Source: Lachnoclostridium sp. (GTDB lineage: Bacteria; Bacillota_A; Clostridia; Lachnospirales; Lachnospiraceae). Taken from it: a DNA stretch of 64,000 bases. Below are positions 52,213-61,062 of the stretch, one piece after another (the first letter of the stretch is position 1; the number at the start of each line of letters is the position of its first letter). A program made the position numbers and the translations under genes. The notes below the pieces were generated by a model. The model saw only the letters and a list, made by a program, of their open reading frames with translations. It ran no database searches and was not told the DNA's origin. Location: assembly GCA_015057755.1 (NCBI GenBank), contig SVDR01000001.1:36111-100110 (forward strand). The letters are read 5' to 3'.

Positions 52213-52229
52213 TTTTTCTTTATCGCAGG

Positions 52230-52862
52230 TTATTCCATTTTTTTATCGATAATGATCAATCCACAATCTCTGGCACGTACAGCCAGCTCCGTGCGGTTTC
52301 GGAATCCAGTCTTGTCCCGCATGGACTGGACATGACCTTTTACCGTGCGCAGGGACATGTGCAATTTTTCCGCAATCGCCGCATCGCTCTCACCGGCAAC
52401 CACCTCACGCAGAACCTCCAGCTCGCGACCGGTCAATGCATCACTGGTGATGTACCCAAACTGCAGAGGCGGTGTCGAATCCGGATAGATACTTTCACCC
52501 GCCATGGTTCGGGCCATAACCTCGAGGATTCTTTCCGCACTTTCGGTTTTATACCAGAAACTGTCCACACCGGCCTTTCGGGCACGGTCGATGAAACTGC
52601 ATTCCGGCTGACCGGTGATAATGATGATCTTGATATGAGGAAAACTGCGCTTGATTTTTTCCGCAGCATCTATTCCATTGGCATACAATGAAGTACAAAC
52701 ATCCATCAGGATCAGATCTACCTGGGTTGTCCGGCAGCAAAACTCTACAAATGCCGCACTTTCTACAGAGGGAATCAACTCATATTGACCACATTGTTTG
52801 ACATATAGCTCCAGAAGCTGTCGATCCATCGGAGCGTCTTCCACGATCAGAACACGTGTCAT
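52230..52862 (-). CDS. LuxR/NarL-type response regulator
   Basis: 210 residues. Receiver domain (1-125) with the acidic VEDAP near the N-terminus, phospho-acceptor Asp in DLILMDVCTS, the Thr in IIIITGQPE and the Lys in FWYKTES. LuxR-type HTH at the C-terminus (about 145-205, LTGRELEVLREVVAGESDAA, IAEKLHMSLRTVKGHVQSM). The start ATG overlaps the kinase stop (ATGA). It is the output of the adjacent kinase, and the likely regulator of both units carrying the 17-bp repeat. Confidence 0.93.
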   Translation of the reverse strand: MTRVLIVEDAPMDRQLLELYVKQCGQYELIPSVESAAFVEFCCRTTQVDLILMDVCTSLYANGIDAAEKIKRSFPHIKIIIITGQPECSFIDRARKAGVDSFWYKTESAERILEVMARTMAGESIYPDSTPPLQFGYITSDALTGRELEVLREVVAGESDAAIAEKLHMSLRTVKGHVQSMRDKTGFRNRTELAVRARDCGLIIIDKKME

Positions 52863-54142
52863 ATACTTTCACCCCCTGTTTTATGTATAGCAACGGTAAC
52901 GATATATTCCGGATGACAAGAAATCTGCATGGAGCCGCCTGCAGTTTCGATCTTGCGTCTGAGAGAACTTAAACCGCCTCCCTCTGTAATCTTGTTTTCA
53001 GGAAGCTTGCCGTCGTTTTGGAAGCAGACGAGATAATCGGTATTGGTTTCAAAAAAACGGATATACAGCGTTCGGGCATCTGCATGGCGTACCGCATTCG
53101 TCAACGCCTCCGTGGCCGCTTCGAGGAACAGCTTCTCAGCTTCTTTCTGTTCGGGCATTTGTCCGTCGACATCTACCGTAATGCCGAATGCATTTGCTGT
53201 TTGAATCAGTATTTGCAGAGTAAACGGATCGTTTTTTTCCACAGTATTCTGTCGAAGCAATGCAATACTGCGTTTCCATGCATCAATAGGAATTGCTGTT
53301 TCTTCTTTACTGTCTCGCAGATAGCTTCGGGCAGCCCAAAGCGTCTGTCCCAGTTCGCTGTGAATGCCGATCTTGGTTTCCAGGCGTTCTTTGTCACGTG
53401 TCAGTTCCTCAACATTTTCCTCATATTGCTTGAGTCTTTGATACAATGCCTCGAGTGCAATATTTTTTTGCTCCAATTCTTCAGCTAGTCCGTGAAGTTT
53501 TGTAGTATCAACCGCAGTGAGCTGAAATACATCTTCCAAGTCTGTCTTCGAAAAGCTCCAAACTGTACCATCGGGCAGACGAAAGCTTGGCTGGGTCCCC
53601 ATTGACACCCGGACAATATCCGGCCGGGTATTTCCATCGCAAAGATCATCCCACATCTGTGCCGCGTTTTGCAGATCATATCCCAATGTGTCATGACAAA
53701 GCTGATTCATACGATGGTTAACCAGCATCACTCTGCCGTTTCCGGTATAAAAGCAAAGTCCGGTCGGAAGATGATCAATGCTTTCTTTGATGGCAGTCCT
53801 GGTAAGCGTTGTCTTGCGAAAACGTATTTCACAGAGAAATAAGTATGCGAGAAAAACTGCCATCACAGCCAAAACAATGATCACATAGATAACAGGTTTT
53901 TCACAGAACCAGCGACTGACACCAGCAGGAGCAAGTGCTTTCTTTTCACTGCGCACATCGGCAGCATACAAAATCATCATACCTGCACTGAGTACCACGC
54001 ATAAAAGGATCGGTATCGTGAAATAAAAGGATCTTCTTTGGAGAGCATTTACCAACATATGAATACTGCCGCACAGTACTACAAACAGTCCAAACATCAA
54101 TGCGATGCGAAGCAGAACGGGAAGCGCATCATAGCTTATCAT
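52859..54142 (-). CDS. NarX/ComP-type sensor histidine kinase
   Basis: About 427 residues. Three or four N-terminal membrane helices (LLRIALMFGLFVVLCGSIHM, FTIPILLCVVLSAGMMILYA, VIYVIIVLAVMAVFLAYLFL), a PAS-like stretch, a coiled coil (LAEELEQKNIALEALYQRLK), a HisKA_3-like helix with the His in IGIHSELGQTLWAARSYL, and an ATPase domain with N-box EAATEALTNAVRHA and a GGGLSSLRRKIE G-box. AGGAGG is 3 nt from ATG 54148 and 9 nt from ATG 54142; the second also gives an ATGA overlap with the upstream gene, so I used it. Confidence 0.87.
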   Translation of the reverse strand: MISYDALPVLLRIALMFGLFVVLCGSIHMLVNALQRRSFYFTIPILLCVVLSAGMMILYAADVRSEKKALAPAGVSRWFCEKPVIYVIIVLAVMAVFLAYLFLCEIRFRKTTLTRTAIKESIDHLPTGLCFYTGNGRVMLVNHRMNQLCHDTLGYDLQNAAQMWDDLCDGNTRPDIVRVSMGTQPSFRLPDGTVWSFSKTDLEDVFQLTAVDTTKLHGLAEELEQKNIALEALYQRLKQYEENVEELTRDKERLETKIGIHSELGQTLWAARSYLRDSKEETAIPIDAWKRSIALLRQNTVEKNDPFTLQILIQTANAFGITVDVDGQMPEQKEAEKLFLEAATEALTNAVRHADARTLYIRFFETNTDYLVCFQNDGKLPENKITEGGGLSSLRRKIETAGGSMQISCHPEYIVTVAIHKTGGESI

Positions 54143-55806
54143 TTGCATACACCTCCTTCGGAGATTTCTATATCAATATTGACATCTTCCTCTTGAATAT
54201 TGTAGGTAAAGCTGCCGATATGTAAGCTGATATCTTCTATCACGGACGATTCAATGCTATTTATGCATCCAATCTGAAGATTCATTTTCAGTGTTCCATT
54301 TTTGCAGAAAATACGTACCATCACTGCTGTAATTTGATCAAACAGCCTTTCTACCAGACTCTCATAGAAATCATAAACTGCAATTATGTGTTTAAGCTCG
54401 ATATCCCCCTCACATTTTGCATCCAGCATTACAAAAACAGAAGCAAGCTGCAAGTTATCTAAAGATTCACGGAGACAATATTCAATCTCACGAGCCTGAA
54501 CAATTGGACTCTCCTCTCCAAGCAATAACAGATTGCTCCGCCGCTTCACATAGGAACCGATCACGCACATCTGTGCCATAGCATTAAGTGGCGGTAAAGG
54601 ATCAGAGATTTGTTCAAGCAGAGCCTCAAGTTTCTCAATCTGTGGTGCAACTTCTTCTGTGATCCGATCGTATAGATGGCTTTTTTCTTCTATCTGTGCC
54701 TGTTGTTCTTTCAACTTCAATTCCGCCCGCAGCAGTTCGTTCTTTCTGTCAAGCTTCTTCTGCGCATCTTGAAGACGGTTCATCAGTTCATTCATCTCTG
54801 TGATATCATCCTGCCACAACACATACCCCGCTTTTATAGGCTTTGCATGCAGAATTGAGTTGCCATTCTTTACCGGCTGTTCGCCGGCTTGCTTTATTTC
54901 AGCCGATGTAAGCGGTGTCGCAGCAGAGGAAACAAAACAAGGTTGATAATTCTGATCCACAATCTGTGCTGCAACAGTAGAAGCATTGAATATTTTATGG
55001 TAATTCGTATTGGAAGCAACCAGACCGCTCTGAATGGCGCTCTCAAGAAGAAGCGAAATAATCAGACAATCCACTACAGTCAGATCACATCCTCGGAAAA
55101 TACCGAGACAGTAAAGCGTCCAGAAAATCACAGCACCGCCCATGATCATGGCTGGCAGCTTCTGTATTCTTTTTCTTCCGGGCACACGACTTTTCTTCAG
55201 CAACATAACGACTACGTAGATACCGCCCAGCACAAACCATGCCATGGCAGCAAAATAGACCGGTCCATATCCATATGTATAATCAAACAATTGGATCCCC
55301 TCAGGGAAGGAGAAAGCCAGCTGATGCAGATCGTTTGTAAAAATACCGATTAAAATCGTAAACGCGGGGATATAAAGCGCATACATCCACCTTGGGTTCC
55401 GATATCCCTCGGGTTTTCCCATATGATCAATGATAAATATTCCCAAAAGCGGAATCAGGATCATGGGAATATAATAGCTGTACCAGATATACCGTCCCAG
55501 CCAGAATGTACGGTCTGCAATGAATTCGTATTTGATAACCTTAGCTGTCAGCCAAAAAATCATCAACGCGGCAACAGCAATAAGACTGCGGCGCACCTGC
55601 CCATTCATGATTCTTCGATATAAAGATATACACCAGCCCATAAGCAGTGAGATATGGATCACGCCTCGGAGTCCGCGCATCGCTGCCTGTATAACGGTAT
55701 TTGCAGTCAAGTCGTCAAACTCATCCATAAAATAAGCAACCAGAAGCAGTATAGCTATGCAGGAAAAATAGCCGAACCAGCGATTGTCCTTTTTCAAACT
55801 CTTCAT
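54139..55806 (-). CDS. 7TM sensor protein with degenerate kinase-like C-terminus
   Basis: 555 residues. The N-terminal 240 residues hold about seven helices in the pattern of the histidine-kinase 7TM sensor region (GRYIWYSYYIPMILIPLLGI, then FTNDLHQLAFSFPEG, GYGPVYFAAMAWFVLGGIYV). A PAS-like segment follows (260-340), a coiled coil (345-400, MNRLQDAQKKLDRKNELLRA), and a C-terminal part shaped like a kinase ATPase domain but without a phospho-acceptor His or the N-box Asn (FYESLVERLFDQITAVMVRI). It probably senses and passes the signal to the kinase encoded next. The ribosome site is weak (GGAAGGGAG directly before the ATG). Confidence 0.8.
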   Translation of the reverse strand: MKSLKKDNRWFGYFSCIAILLLVAYFMDEFDDLTANTVIQAAMRGLRGVIHISLLMGWCISLYRRIMNGQVRRSLIAVAALMIFWLTAKVIKYEFIADRTFWLGRYIWYSYYIPMILIPLLGIFIIDHMGKPEGYRNPRWMYALYIPAFTILIGIFTNDLHQLAFSFPEGIQLFDYTYGYGPVYFAAMAWFVLGGIYVVVMLLKKSRVPGRKRIQKLPAMIMGGAVIFWTLYCLGIFRGCDLTVVDCLIISLLLESAIQSGLVASNTNYHKIFNASTVAAQIVDQNYQPCFVSSAATPLTSAEIKQAGEQPVKNGNSILHAKPIKAGYVLWQDDITEMNELMNRLQDAQKKLDRKNELLRAELKLKEQQAQIEEKSHLYDRITEEVAPQIEKLEALLEQISDPLPPLNAMAQMCVIGSYVKRRSNLLLLGEESPIVQAREIEYCLRESLDNLQLASVFVMLDAKCEGDIELKHIIAVYDFYESLVERLFDQITAVMVRIFCKNGTLKMNLQIGCINSIESSVIEDISLHIGSFTYNIQEEDVNIDIEISEGGVCK

Positions 55807-55985
55807 CTCCCTTCCAACGCATTTATAGAAGCTCTTTATCAGGAATAACTTATCATGTTTATAATTCTATTGTACCACATTTCATATAAAGCGTTTATTC
55901 CTAAAAAATATTTGTTATACTCTGTGGTAATAAATCCCCATCATATCATCATCCATCATATATTACTGCTGCAAAGCTTCTTACG

Positions 55986-56002
55986 CATCGTACTTTCGTG
56001 CA
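55986..56002 (-). repeat. 17-bp direct repeat, copy 2
   Basis: Identical to 51996-52012. It lies about 180 bp upstream of the 7TM sensor gene, in the same orientation to the gene as copy 1 has to its own unit. Confidence 0.85.
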
Positions 56003-56086
56003 AAAATACATTCAGTATCACTGTGTAAAAGGACCTGTTATCTTTTCAGAACTATAAAATACGGCATCTTCATTTGTAATAAAAAC

Positions 56087-56130
56087 AAAATGGATGCTCC
56101 CCTGCTGATTACAGGGAAACATCCATTTTT
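56087..56130. terminator. Terminator after pepV
   Basis: AAAATGGATG (56087-56096) and CATCCATTTT (56120-56129) enclose a second stem CCCTG/CAGGG. T-rich ends on both strands make it bidirectional. Confidence 0.75.
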
Positions 56131-56201
56131 TGTACCTGTTTGTTAAAATAATATATCCGAGATTCTGGGTATATACCAGAACCTTGCTTTTGTATATTTG
56201 C

Positions 56202-57605
56202 TTAACAGCACAGATCCACAATTACCTGCGCAAAGATCTTCGCAGCTACAACCAGCTCATCGATCACTGCGAACTCATCCGGACCGTGGATGCCTGTCTC
56301 TGTCTCCGGCATGGACGGACCAAAAGCAACGCCATTCTTTAAGTGGTGTACATAAGTACCGCCGCCGATCGCGATGCACTCGCCCTTTCTGCCTGTGTAC
56401 TGCTCATAGCACTTGAGAAGTGTCTGTACGAACGGAGAATTGCCGTCTACATAGTGGGACGGGCTCATCTTCTCTGTTGTGAAGTTCAGACCATTGTCGA
56501 TCATCTGCTTCTTGATCACGTCAAATGTATTTTCTTCGTTTGCACAGATCGGGCAGCGGCTGTCGAAATCGCCCTTTAATTCTGTCTCTGTCACATCCAG
56601 CATGGTAAATGCAAGAGTTAATTTACCGGAAATCTCATCTTCGTGGTTTACACCAAGGTTTGCACCATGGTTGTCACCATGCGGCATCATCTTATTTAAC
56701 GCTTTTACGATCTGCATCTGACCGCAGTCAGCAAGATTCATTTTCTCGATCAGTGCCAGAAGTGCTGTCAGCGCGTTTGTTCCTTTTTCCGGAGTGGAAG
56801 CGTGTGCGCTTTCGCCAACTGCTTCTAACTTCAGGAAACCGTTTTCAGAAGTCACATCAAATGTCACGCCAAGCTCAGCTTCGAACTGTTTTGCAAATGC
56901 CTCTGTCTCAGAACCGTCAAGACCGTCAAATAATGCATATGCCTTCGGAGGAACAACGTTGGATTTCACACCGCTCTTGAATGCCACCATCTTCGGAAGT
57001 GCTTCACACTTTTCAAACTGAGCATTGAATTCACCGTGAATGCTTCCCTTCTCAAGGTTGATTACCGGGAACTCTGCGTCCGGAGAGAAGGACATCGGAG
57101 CCTCTTCCTCTTTTTTATAGTAGTAACGAATGTCAGAGCTTCCGCACTCTTCATCTGTACCAAGGATCAGGCGGACATTTTTCTTTACCGGGATTCCAAG
57201 CTCTTTGATTGCTTTCATAGCATAAAGGGCTGTCATAGCCGGGCCCTTATCGTCGGATGTGCCACGACCGTAGATCTTACCGTCTTTGATTACCGGCTCA
57301 AACGGAGTTGTCACTGTCCAGCCTTCGCCGCCCGGAACGATATCCAGATGTGCAAGGATATCCAGCTGTTTCTCTTTGTCATTTAAATCAATGGTACCAA
57401 CATAGTTGTCGTAGTTTGTAATCGCAAAACCATGTTTCTCACCGATCTCAAGACCTTTTGCAAGTGCCTGGAACGGACCCTCACCAAACGGTTTTCCCTC
57501 TTCGTACGGACCCTTTGCACTGTCAATCTTACAAAGCTCGATAATGTCTGCTAACATTTCTTCTTTGTGCGCGTCAATGTACTGTTCAATCTGTTCTCTG
57601 TACAT
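56202..57605 (-). CDS. pepV: M20 family dipeptidase PepV
   Basis: Hydrolyses dipeptides in the cytoplasm with two zinc ions. 467 residues, the PepV length. Metal ligands: LAHLDIVPGGEGW (first His-Asp), GRGTSDDKGPAM (bridging Asp), GTDEECGSSDIRYY (Glu pair), and the terminal GGGTYVHHLKNGVAFGP. A lid domain lies in the middle (about 185-380). GGGGGG precedes the ATG. It follows the yqeY-like gene by 15 nt. Confidence 0.94.
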   Translation of the reverse strand: MYREQIEQYIDAHKEEMLADIIELCKIDSAKGPYEEGKPFGEGPFQALAKGLEIGEKHGFAITNYDNYVGTIDLNDKEKQLDILAHLDIVPGGEGWTVTTPFEPVIKDGKIYGRGTSDDKGPAMTALYAMKAIKELGIPVKKNVRLILGTDEECGSSDIRYYYKKEEEAPMSFSPDAEFPVINLEKGSIHGEFNAQFEKCEALPKMVAFKSGVKSNVVPPKAYALFDGLDGSETEAFAKQFEAELGVTFDVTSENGFLKLEAVGESAHASTPEKGTNALTALLALIEKMNLADCGQMQIVKALNKMMPHGDNHGANLGVNHEDEISGKLTLAFTMLDVTETELKGDFDSRCPICANEENTFDVIKKQMIDNGLNFTTEKMSPSHYVDGNSPFVQTLLKCYEQYTGRKGECIAIGGGTYVHHLKNGVAFGPSMPETETGIHGPDEFAVIDELVVAAKIFAQVIVDLCC

Positions 57606-57620
57606 ATAGATTCCCCCCTG

Positions 57621-58067
57621 TTATTTCATCATGGATGCAAGAATTTCATTTACAACTTTACCGTCTGCTTTTCCCTTTACAAGCGGCATCAATACTTTCA
57701 TGATCTTGCCTTTGTCTTTCGCTGTCGGTGTTTCAATCTCAAGCTGTGCAAATACGCCTTTGATCACTTCCATGATCTGTTCCGGAGTCAGATCTGCCGG
57801 CGCAAATTCCTGGTATACAGCCATTCTCTTTTTCGCTTCTTCGATAATGTCTGTACGGTCTGCCGGAGCCGTGTCCATGGTTTCCTTTGTCTGCTTTAAT
57901 TCTTTCTTCACGATCGCATTCTCTTCGTCTTCCGTCAACGGAGCGCGTTTATCAATCTCCGCATTTTTCAGCGCAGATAACAGCATAGACAAAGAATCTT
58001 TTCTCTCTTTATTTTTCGCCTTCATCGCCTCTACCATTGCTGCACGTACTTGATCCATCTTGCTCAT
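57621..58067 (-). CDS. GatB/YqeY domain protein
   Basis: 148 residues, an all-helical YqeY domain (SKMDQVRAAMVEAMKAKNKE, ADLTPEQIMEVIKGVFAQL, MPLVKGKADGKVVNEILASM). It resembles the tail of GatB, which binds tRNA in the amidotransferase, but stands alone as is common in Firmicutes. Function not established; tRNA-related binding is the usual inference. AAGGAAGG precedes the ATG. Confidence 0.92.
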   Translation of the reverse strand: MSKMDQVRAAMVEAMKAKNKERKDSLSMLLSALKNAEIDKRAPLTEDEENAIVKKELKQTKETMDTAPADRTDIIEEAKKRMAVYQEFAPADLTPEQIMEVIKGVFAQLEIETPTAKDKGKIMKVLMPLVKGKADGKVVNEILASMMK

Positions 58068-58117
58068 AATTCTTGCCTTCCTTTCATAATTCTATTATTT
58101 CTATCCTGCTATACCTA

Positions 58118-59710
58118 TTAGTTGCGTCCGAACTCACTAAGACGAAGGTTCGGGTTACGATCCTCAACCATACCGATGCTCCAGCTGTTGATGAACAGAA
58201 GCAGCGGATTTCCTTTCAGGTCGCAGATACGTTTCATATCGGATGTACCCTGGATTCTTGCCACATCGATCTCAGTCGGATTTTCAACCCAACGGATGTA
58301 CTCATACGGAAGCTGCTCCAGTTTTACCTCTACGTTGTATTCATTTTTCAGACGGTACAGAAGAACTTCAAACTGAAGAACGCCTACTACACCAACGATA
58401 ATCTCCTCCATACCGGAGTTGAACTCCTGGAAGATCTGGATCGCACCTTCCTGAGCGATCTGGTGAACACCTTTGAGGAACTGCTTACGTTTCATGGTAT
58501 CCATCTGGCGCACTCTCGCAAAATGCTCCGGAGCGAATGTCGGGATACCTTCAAACTGGAATTTATCATTGGAAGTACGGAGTGTGTCTCCGATGGAGAA
58601 AATGCCCGGATCGAATACACCGATGATATCACCTGCATAGGCTTCTTCGATGATCTTTCTGGACTCAGCCATCAGCTGCTGCGGCTGTGTCAGACGCAGC
58701 TTCTTACCACCCTGCACATGATTGACTTCCATACCTGCCTCGAATTTACCGGAGCAGATACGCATGAACGCGATACGGTCACGATGCGCTTTGTTCATAT
58801 TCGCCTGAATCTTAAATACGAATGCGGAGAAATCCTCGTCAAACGGATTCTTCTCGCCATCGTTTGTCTTTCTGGACAGCGGAGAACTTGTCATATTTAA
58901 GAAGTGCTCCAGGAATGTCTCAACACCGAAGTTTGTGAGCGCGGAACCGAAGAATACCGGAGATAACTGACCGTGGTCAACTAATTCCTGATCAAATTCA
59001 TCGCTGGCACCATCTAAAAGTTCAATATCTTCAAGAAGCTGATTGTGGTAATCTGCACCGATCACAGCCTCTACGTCTGTTCCCTCTACATCGAAAGTCT
59101 GGCTTGCAACTTCCTTCTGACCGCTCATTGCAGCTGTAAATGTTGTGATCTTCTTTGTCTGTCTGTCATAAACGCCCTTAAAGCTCTTACCACAGCCGAT
59201 CGGCCAGTTGATCGGACAGGTGTGGATTCCGAGAACTTCCTCGATCTCGCTCAGAAGCTCGAATGGATCGCGCGCCTCACGGTCCATCTTGTTGATGAAT
59301 GTGAAGATCGGGATATGACGCATCACGCAAACTTTGAACAGCTTGATCGTCTGCGGCTCTACACCCTTGGAACCGTCGATGACCATTACCGCGGAATCCG
59401 CTGCCATCAGTGTACGGTAAGTATCCTCGGAGAAGTCCTGGTGACCAGGTGTATCCAGAAGGTTGATGCAGTAACCGTTGAAATTGAACTGCAATACGGA
59501 AGATGTTACAGAGATACCTCTCTCTTTCTCAATCTCCATCCAGTCAGATACTGCATGTTTTGTGTTCTTACGTCCCTTTACAGTACCTGCGAGGTTGATC
59601 GCGCCGCCGTAAAGAAGGAATTTCTCTGTTAATGTAGTTTTACCGGCATCCGGGTGCGAAATGATCGCAAAGGTACGTCGTTTTTTGATTTCTTCGTTTA
59701 AGTTACCCAA
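58118..59710 (-). CDS. prfC: Peptide chain release factor 3
   Basis: A GTPase that recycles RF1/RF2 from the ribosome. 530 residues. G1 SHPDAGKTTL, the switch region RGISVTSSVLQF, G3 DTPGHQDFSEDTY and G4 TFINKMDREARD are present, followed by domain 2 and the RF3 C-terminal domain (VVGVLQFEVLLYRLKNEYNV). The start codon is TTG: GGAGG lies 6 nt before TTG 59710 and the sequence MGNLNEEIKKRRTFAIISHP fits family N-termini. No in-frame ATG lies nearer. Confidence 0.95.
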   Translation of the reverse strand: MGNLNEEIKKRRTFAIISHPDAGKTTLTEKFLLYGGAINLAGTVKGRKNTKHAVSDWMEIEKERGISVTSSVLQFNFNGYCINLLDTPGHQDFSEDTYRTLMAADSAVMVIDGSKGVEPQTIKLFKVCVMRHIPIFTFINKMDREARDPFELLSEIEEVLGIHTCPINWPIGCGKSFKGVYDRQTKKITTFTAAMSGQKEVASQTFDVEGTDVEAVIGADYHNQLLEDIELLDGASDEFDQELVDHGQLSPVFFGSALTNFGVETFLEHFLNMTSSPLSRKTNDGEKNPFDEDFSAFVFKIQANMNKAHRDRIAFMRICSGKFEAGMEVNHVQGGKKLRLTQPQQLMAESRKIIEEAYAGDIIGVFDPGIFSIGDTLRTSNDKFQFEGIPTFAPEHFARVRQMDTMKRKQFLKGVHQIAQEGAIQIFQEFNSGMEEIIVGVVGVLQFEVLLYRLKNEYNVEVKLEQLPYEYIRWVENPTEIDVARIQGTSDMKRICDLKGNPLLLFINSWSIGMVEDRNPNLRLSEFGRN

Positions 59711-59736
59711 GGTAAACCTCCAAATTGTAATATATT

Positions 59737-60927
59737 TTAATTGCAGCCAAAAATCTCATCTAAAATATGAACCGCAACTTCTTCCTTAGACATAATATCT
59801 AACTCTACTTCTTTGTCTTTTTTAATAAATGTTACCACGTTGGTGTCTGTGCCAAATCCGGCTCCTGCCACCTTCAGATTGTTGGCAACGATCATGTCCA
59901 GATTCTTCTTCGCAAGTTTCGCTCTGGAGTTCTCCAGCATGTTCTGTGTCTCCATGGAGAAACCGCAGAGGAACTGGCCCTCTTTTTTATGTTCTCCCAG
60001 ATATTTTAAAATATCATCGGTTCTCTCAAGTTCGATCGCCATGTCGCCATCTTTCTTCTTTGTTTTTTCTGTTCCAACAAACTTCGGACGATAATCAGCA
60101 ACAGCGGCAGACTTGATGATCACATCCATCTCATCGCTGCGGGATGTCACTGCATCGAACATATCTTTTGCACTTGTGATCTTCACAACGTTGACAAACA
60201 TCGGCGGCTCAATCTCAGTCGGTCCTGTTACCAGGGTTACATCTGCACCGCGGTATGCTGCGACTTTTGCGATCGCGTAGCCCATCTTGCCTGTAGAATG
60301 GTTGGTGATATAGCGAACCGGATCAATGGCTTCTCTTGTCGGACCTGCAGTCACAAGGATCTTCTTTCCTGTCAGATCCTTTTTAAATAACAGTTCTTTC
60401 AGGATATACTGCATCAGCACTTCCGGTTCCGGCATCTTACCGGCTCCGGTATCACCGCAAGCCAGATATCCGCTGGCCGGAAGGATCACTTCCATGCCAT
60501 ATCTCTGGCAGGTTTTCATATTATCCTGCGTGATCGGATTTTCAAACATCCTTGTGTTCATCGCCGGGCTGATGATCTTCTTGCAGGTACATGCAAGAAT
60601 CGTAGTTGTCAGCATATCATCTGCGAGACCATGCGCCAGTTTTGCGATCATATTGGCGGATGCCGGAGCAACCAGAACCACATCGGCTTTCTTTGCAATC
60701 GAGACATGCTCTACAGAAAACTCGAAGTTTCGGTCAAACGTATCCACCAGACACTTATTGCCAGTCAGTGTCTCAAAGGTAATCGGGTTAATAAAATTGG
60801 TCGCATTTTTTGTCATGATCACATGAACCTCTGCATGGAGCTTCATCAATGCGCTCGCCAGGTTCGCGATCTTATATGCGGCAATACTGCCTGTCACACC
60901 TAAAAGTACGGTCTTTCCTTTTAACAT
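59737..60927 (-). CDS. coaBC: Phosphopantothenoylcysteine decarboxylase / phosphopantothenate-cysteine ligase
   Basis: Two consecutive steps of coenzyme A synthesis. 396 residues. The N-terminal flavoprotein CoaC domain (1-180) has LLGVTGSIAAYKIANLAS, the active-site His in FSVEHVSIAKKAD, and the Cys-loop region PASGYLACGDTGAGKMPEP. The C-terminal CoaB domain has ILVTAGPTREAIDPVRYITN and AAVADYRP. GGAGG precedes the ATG. It is divergent from coaX, the third step's predecessor in the pathway, and the two 5' leaders overlap. Confidence 0.96.
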   Translation of the reverse strand: MLKGKTVLLGVTGSIAAYKIANLASALMKLHAEVHVIMTKNATNFINPITFETLTGNKCLVDTFDRNFEFSVEHVSIAKKADVVLVAPASANMIAKLAHGLADDMLTTTILACTCKKIISPAMNTRMFENPITQDNMKTCQRYGMEVILPASGYLACGDTGAGKMPEPEVLMQYILKELLFKKDLTGKKILVTAGPTREAIDPVRYITNHSTGKMGYAIAKVAAYRGADVTLVTGPTEIEPPMFVNVVKITSAKDMFDAVTSRSDEMDVIIKSAAVADYRPKFVGTEKTKKKDGDMAIELERTDDILKYLGEHKKEGQFLCGFSMETQNMLENSRAKLAKKNLDMIVANNLKVAGAGFGTDTNVVTFIKKDKEVELDIMSKEEVAVHILDEIFGCN

Positions 60928-60941
60928 TCTGGAATCCTCCG

Positions 60942-60970
60942 TTGTAATATTTAAAAAAATATGGTAATAT
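60942..60970 (+). promoter_or_regulatory. Candidate promoter of coaX
   Basis: TTGTAA (60942-60947), 17-bp spacer, TAATAT (60965-60970). The predicted transcript starts near 60977 and runs through the coaBC promoter. Confidence 0.5.
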
Positions 60971-61013
60971 AACTCTTGGTTACATAGGTGTTTATGCGAG
61001 CATAGACCCCCTA

Positions 61014-61042
61014 ACTATAACATTATAACACTTACCATGCAA
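61014..61042 (-). promoter_or_regulatory. Candidate promoter of coaBC
   Basis: On the minus strand TTGCAT (61037-61042), 17-bp spacer, TATAGT (61014-61019). The predicted start, near 61007, lies inside the coaX leader. Confidence 0.55.
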
Positions 61043-61062
61043 ATGGGAAAGGAGTTTTCTCT

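Larger units (their letters stand above)
51922..52229. other. 308-bp non-coding stretch packed with hairpins
   Basis: It holds a 17-bp repeat (51996-52012), four successive small hairpins ending in a plus-strand T run (51992-52117), a long inverted repeat (52113-52187), and the terminator of the response regulator gene (52190-52212). A 74-codon frame spans it on the minus strand, but it runs across all these structures and has no convincing start. I treat it as non-coding. Confidence 0.6.
55807..56201. other. 395-bp intergenic region between the sensor operon and pepV
   Basis: It contains the upstream region of the 7TM sensor gene with a TACAAT -10 candidate at 55870-55875 but no convincing -35, the second copy of the 17-bp repeat (55986-56002), and the pepV terminator (56087-56130). 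No gene is seen. Confidence 0.6.

Noticed and set aside
51996..56002. The 17-bp repeats as attachment sites of an integrated element
   Set aside because: There is no integrase or transposase between them, and both copies sit upstream of operons in the same orientation, which fits a regulatory or repeat role better.
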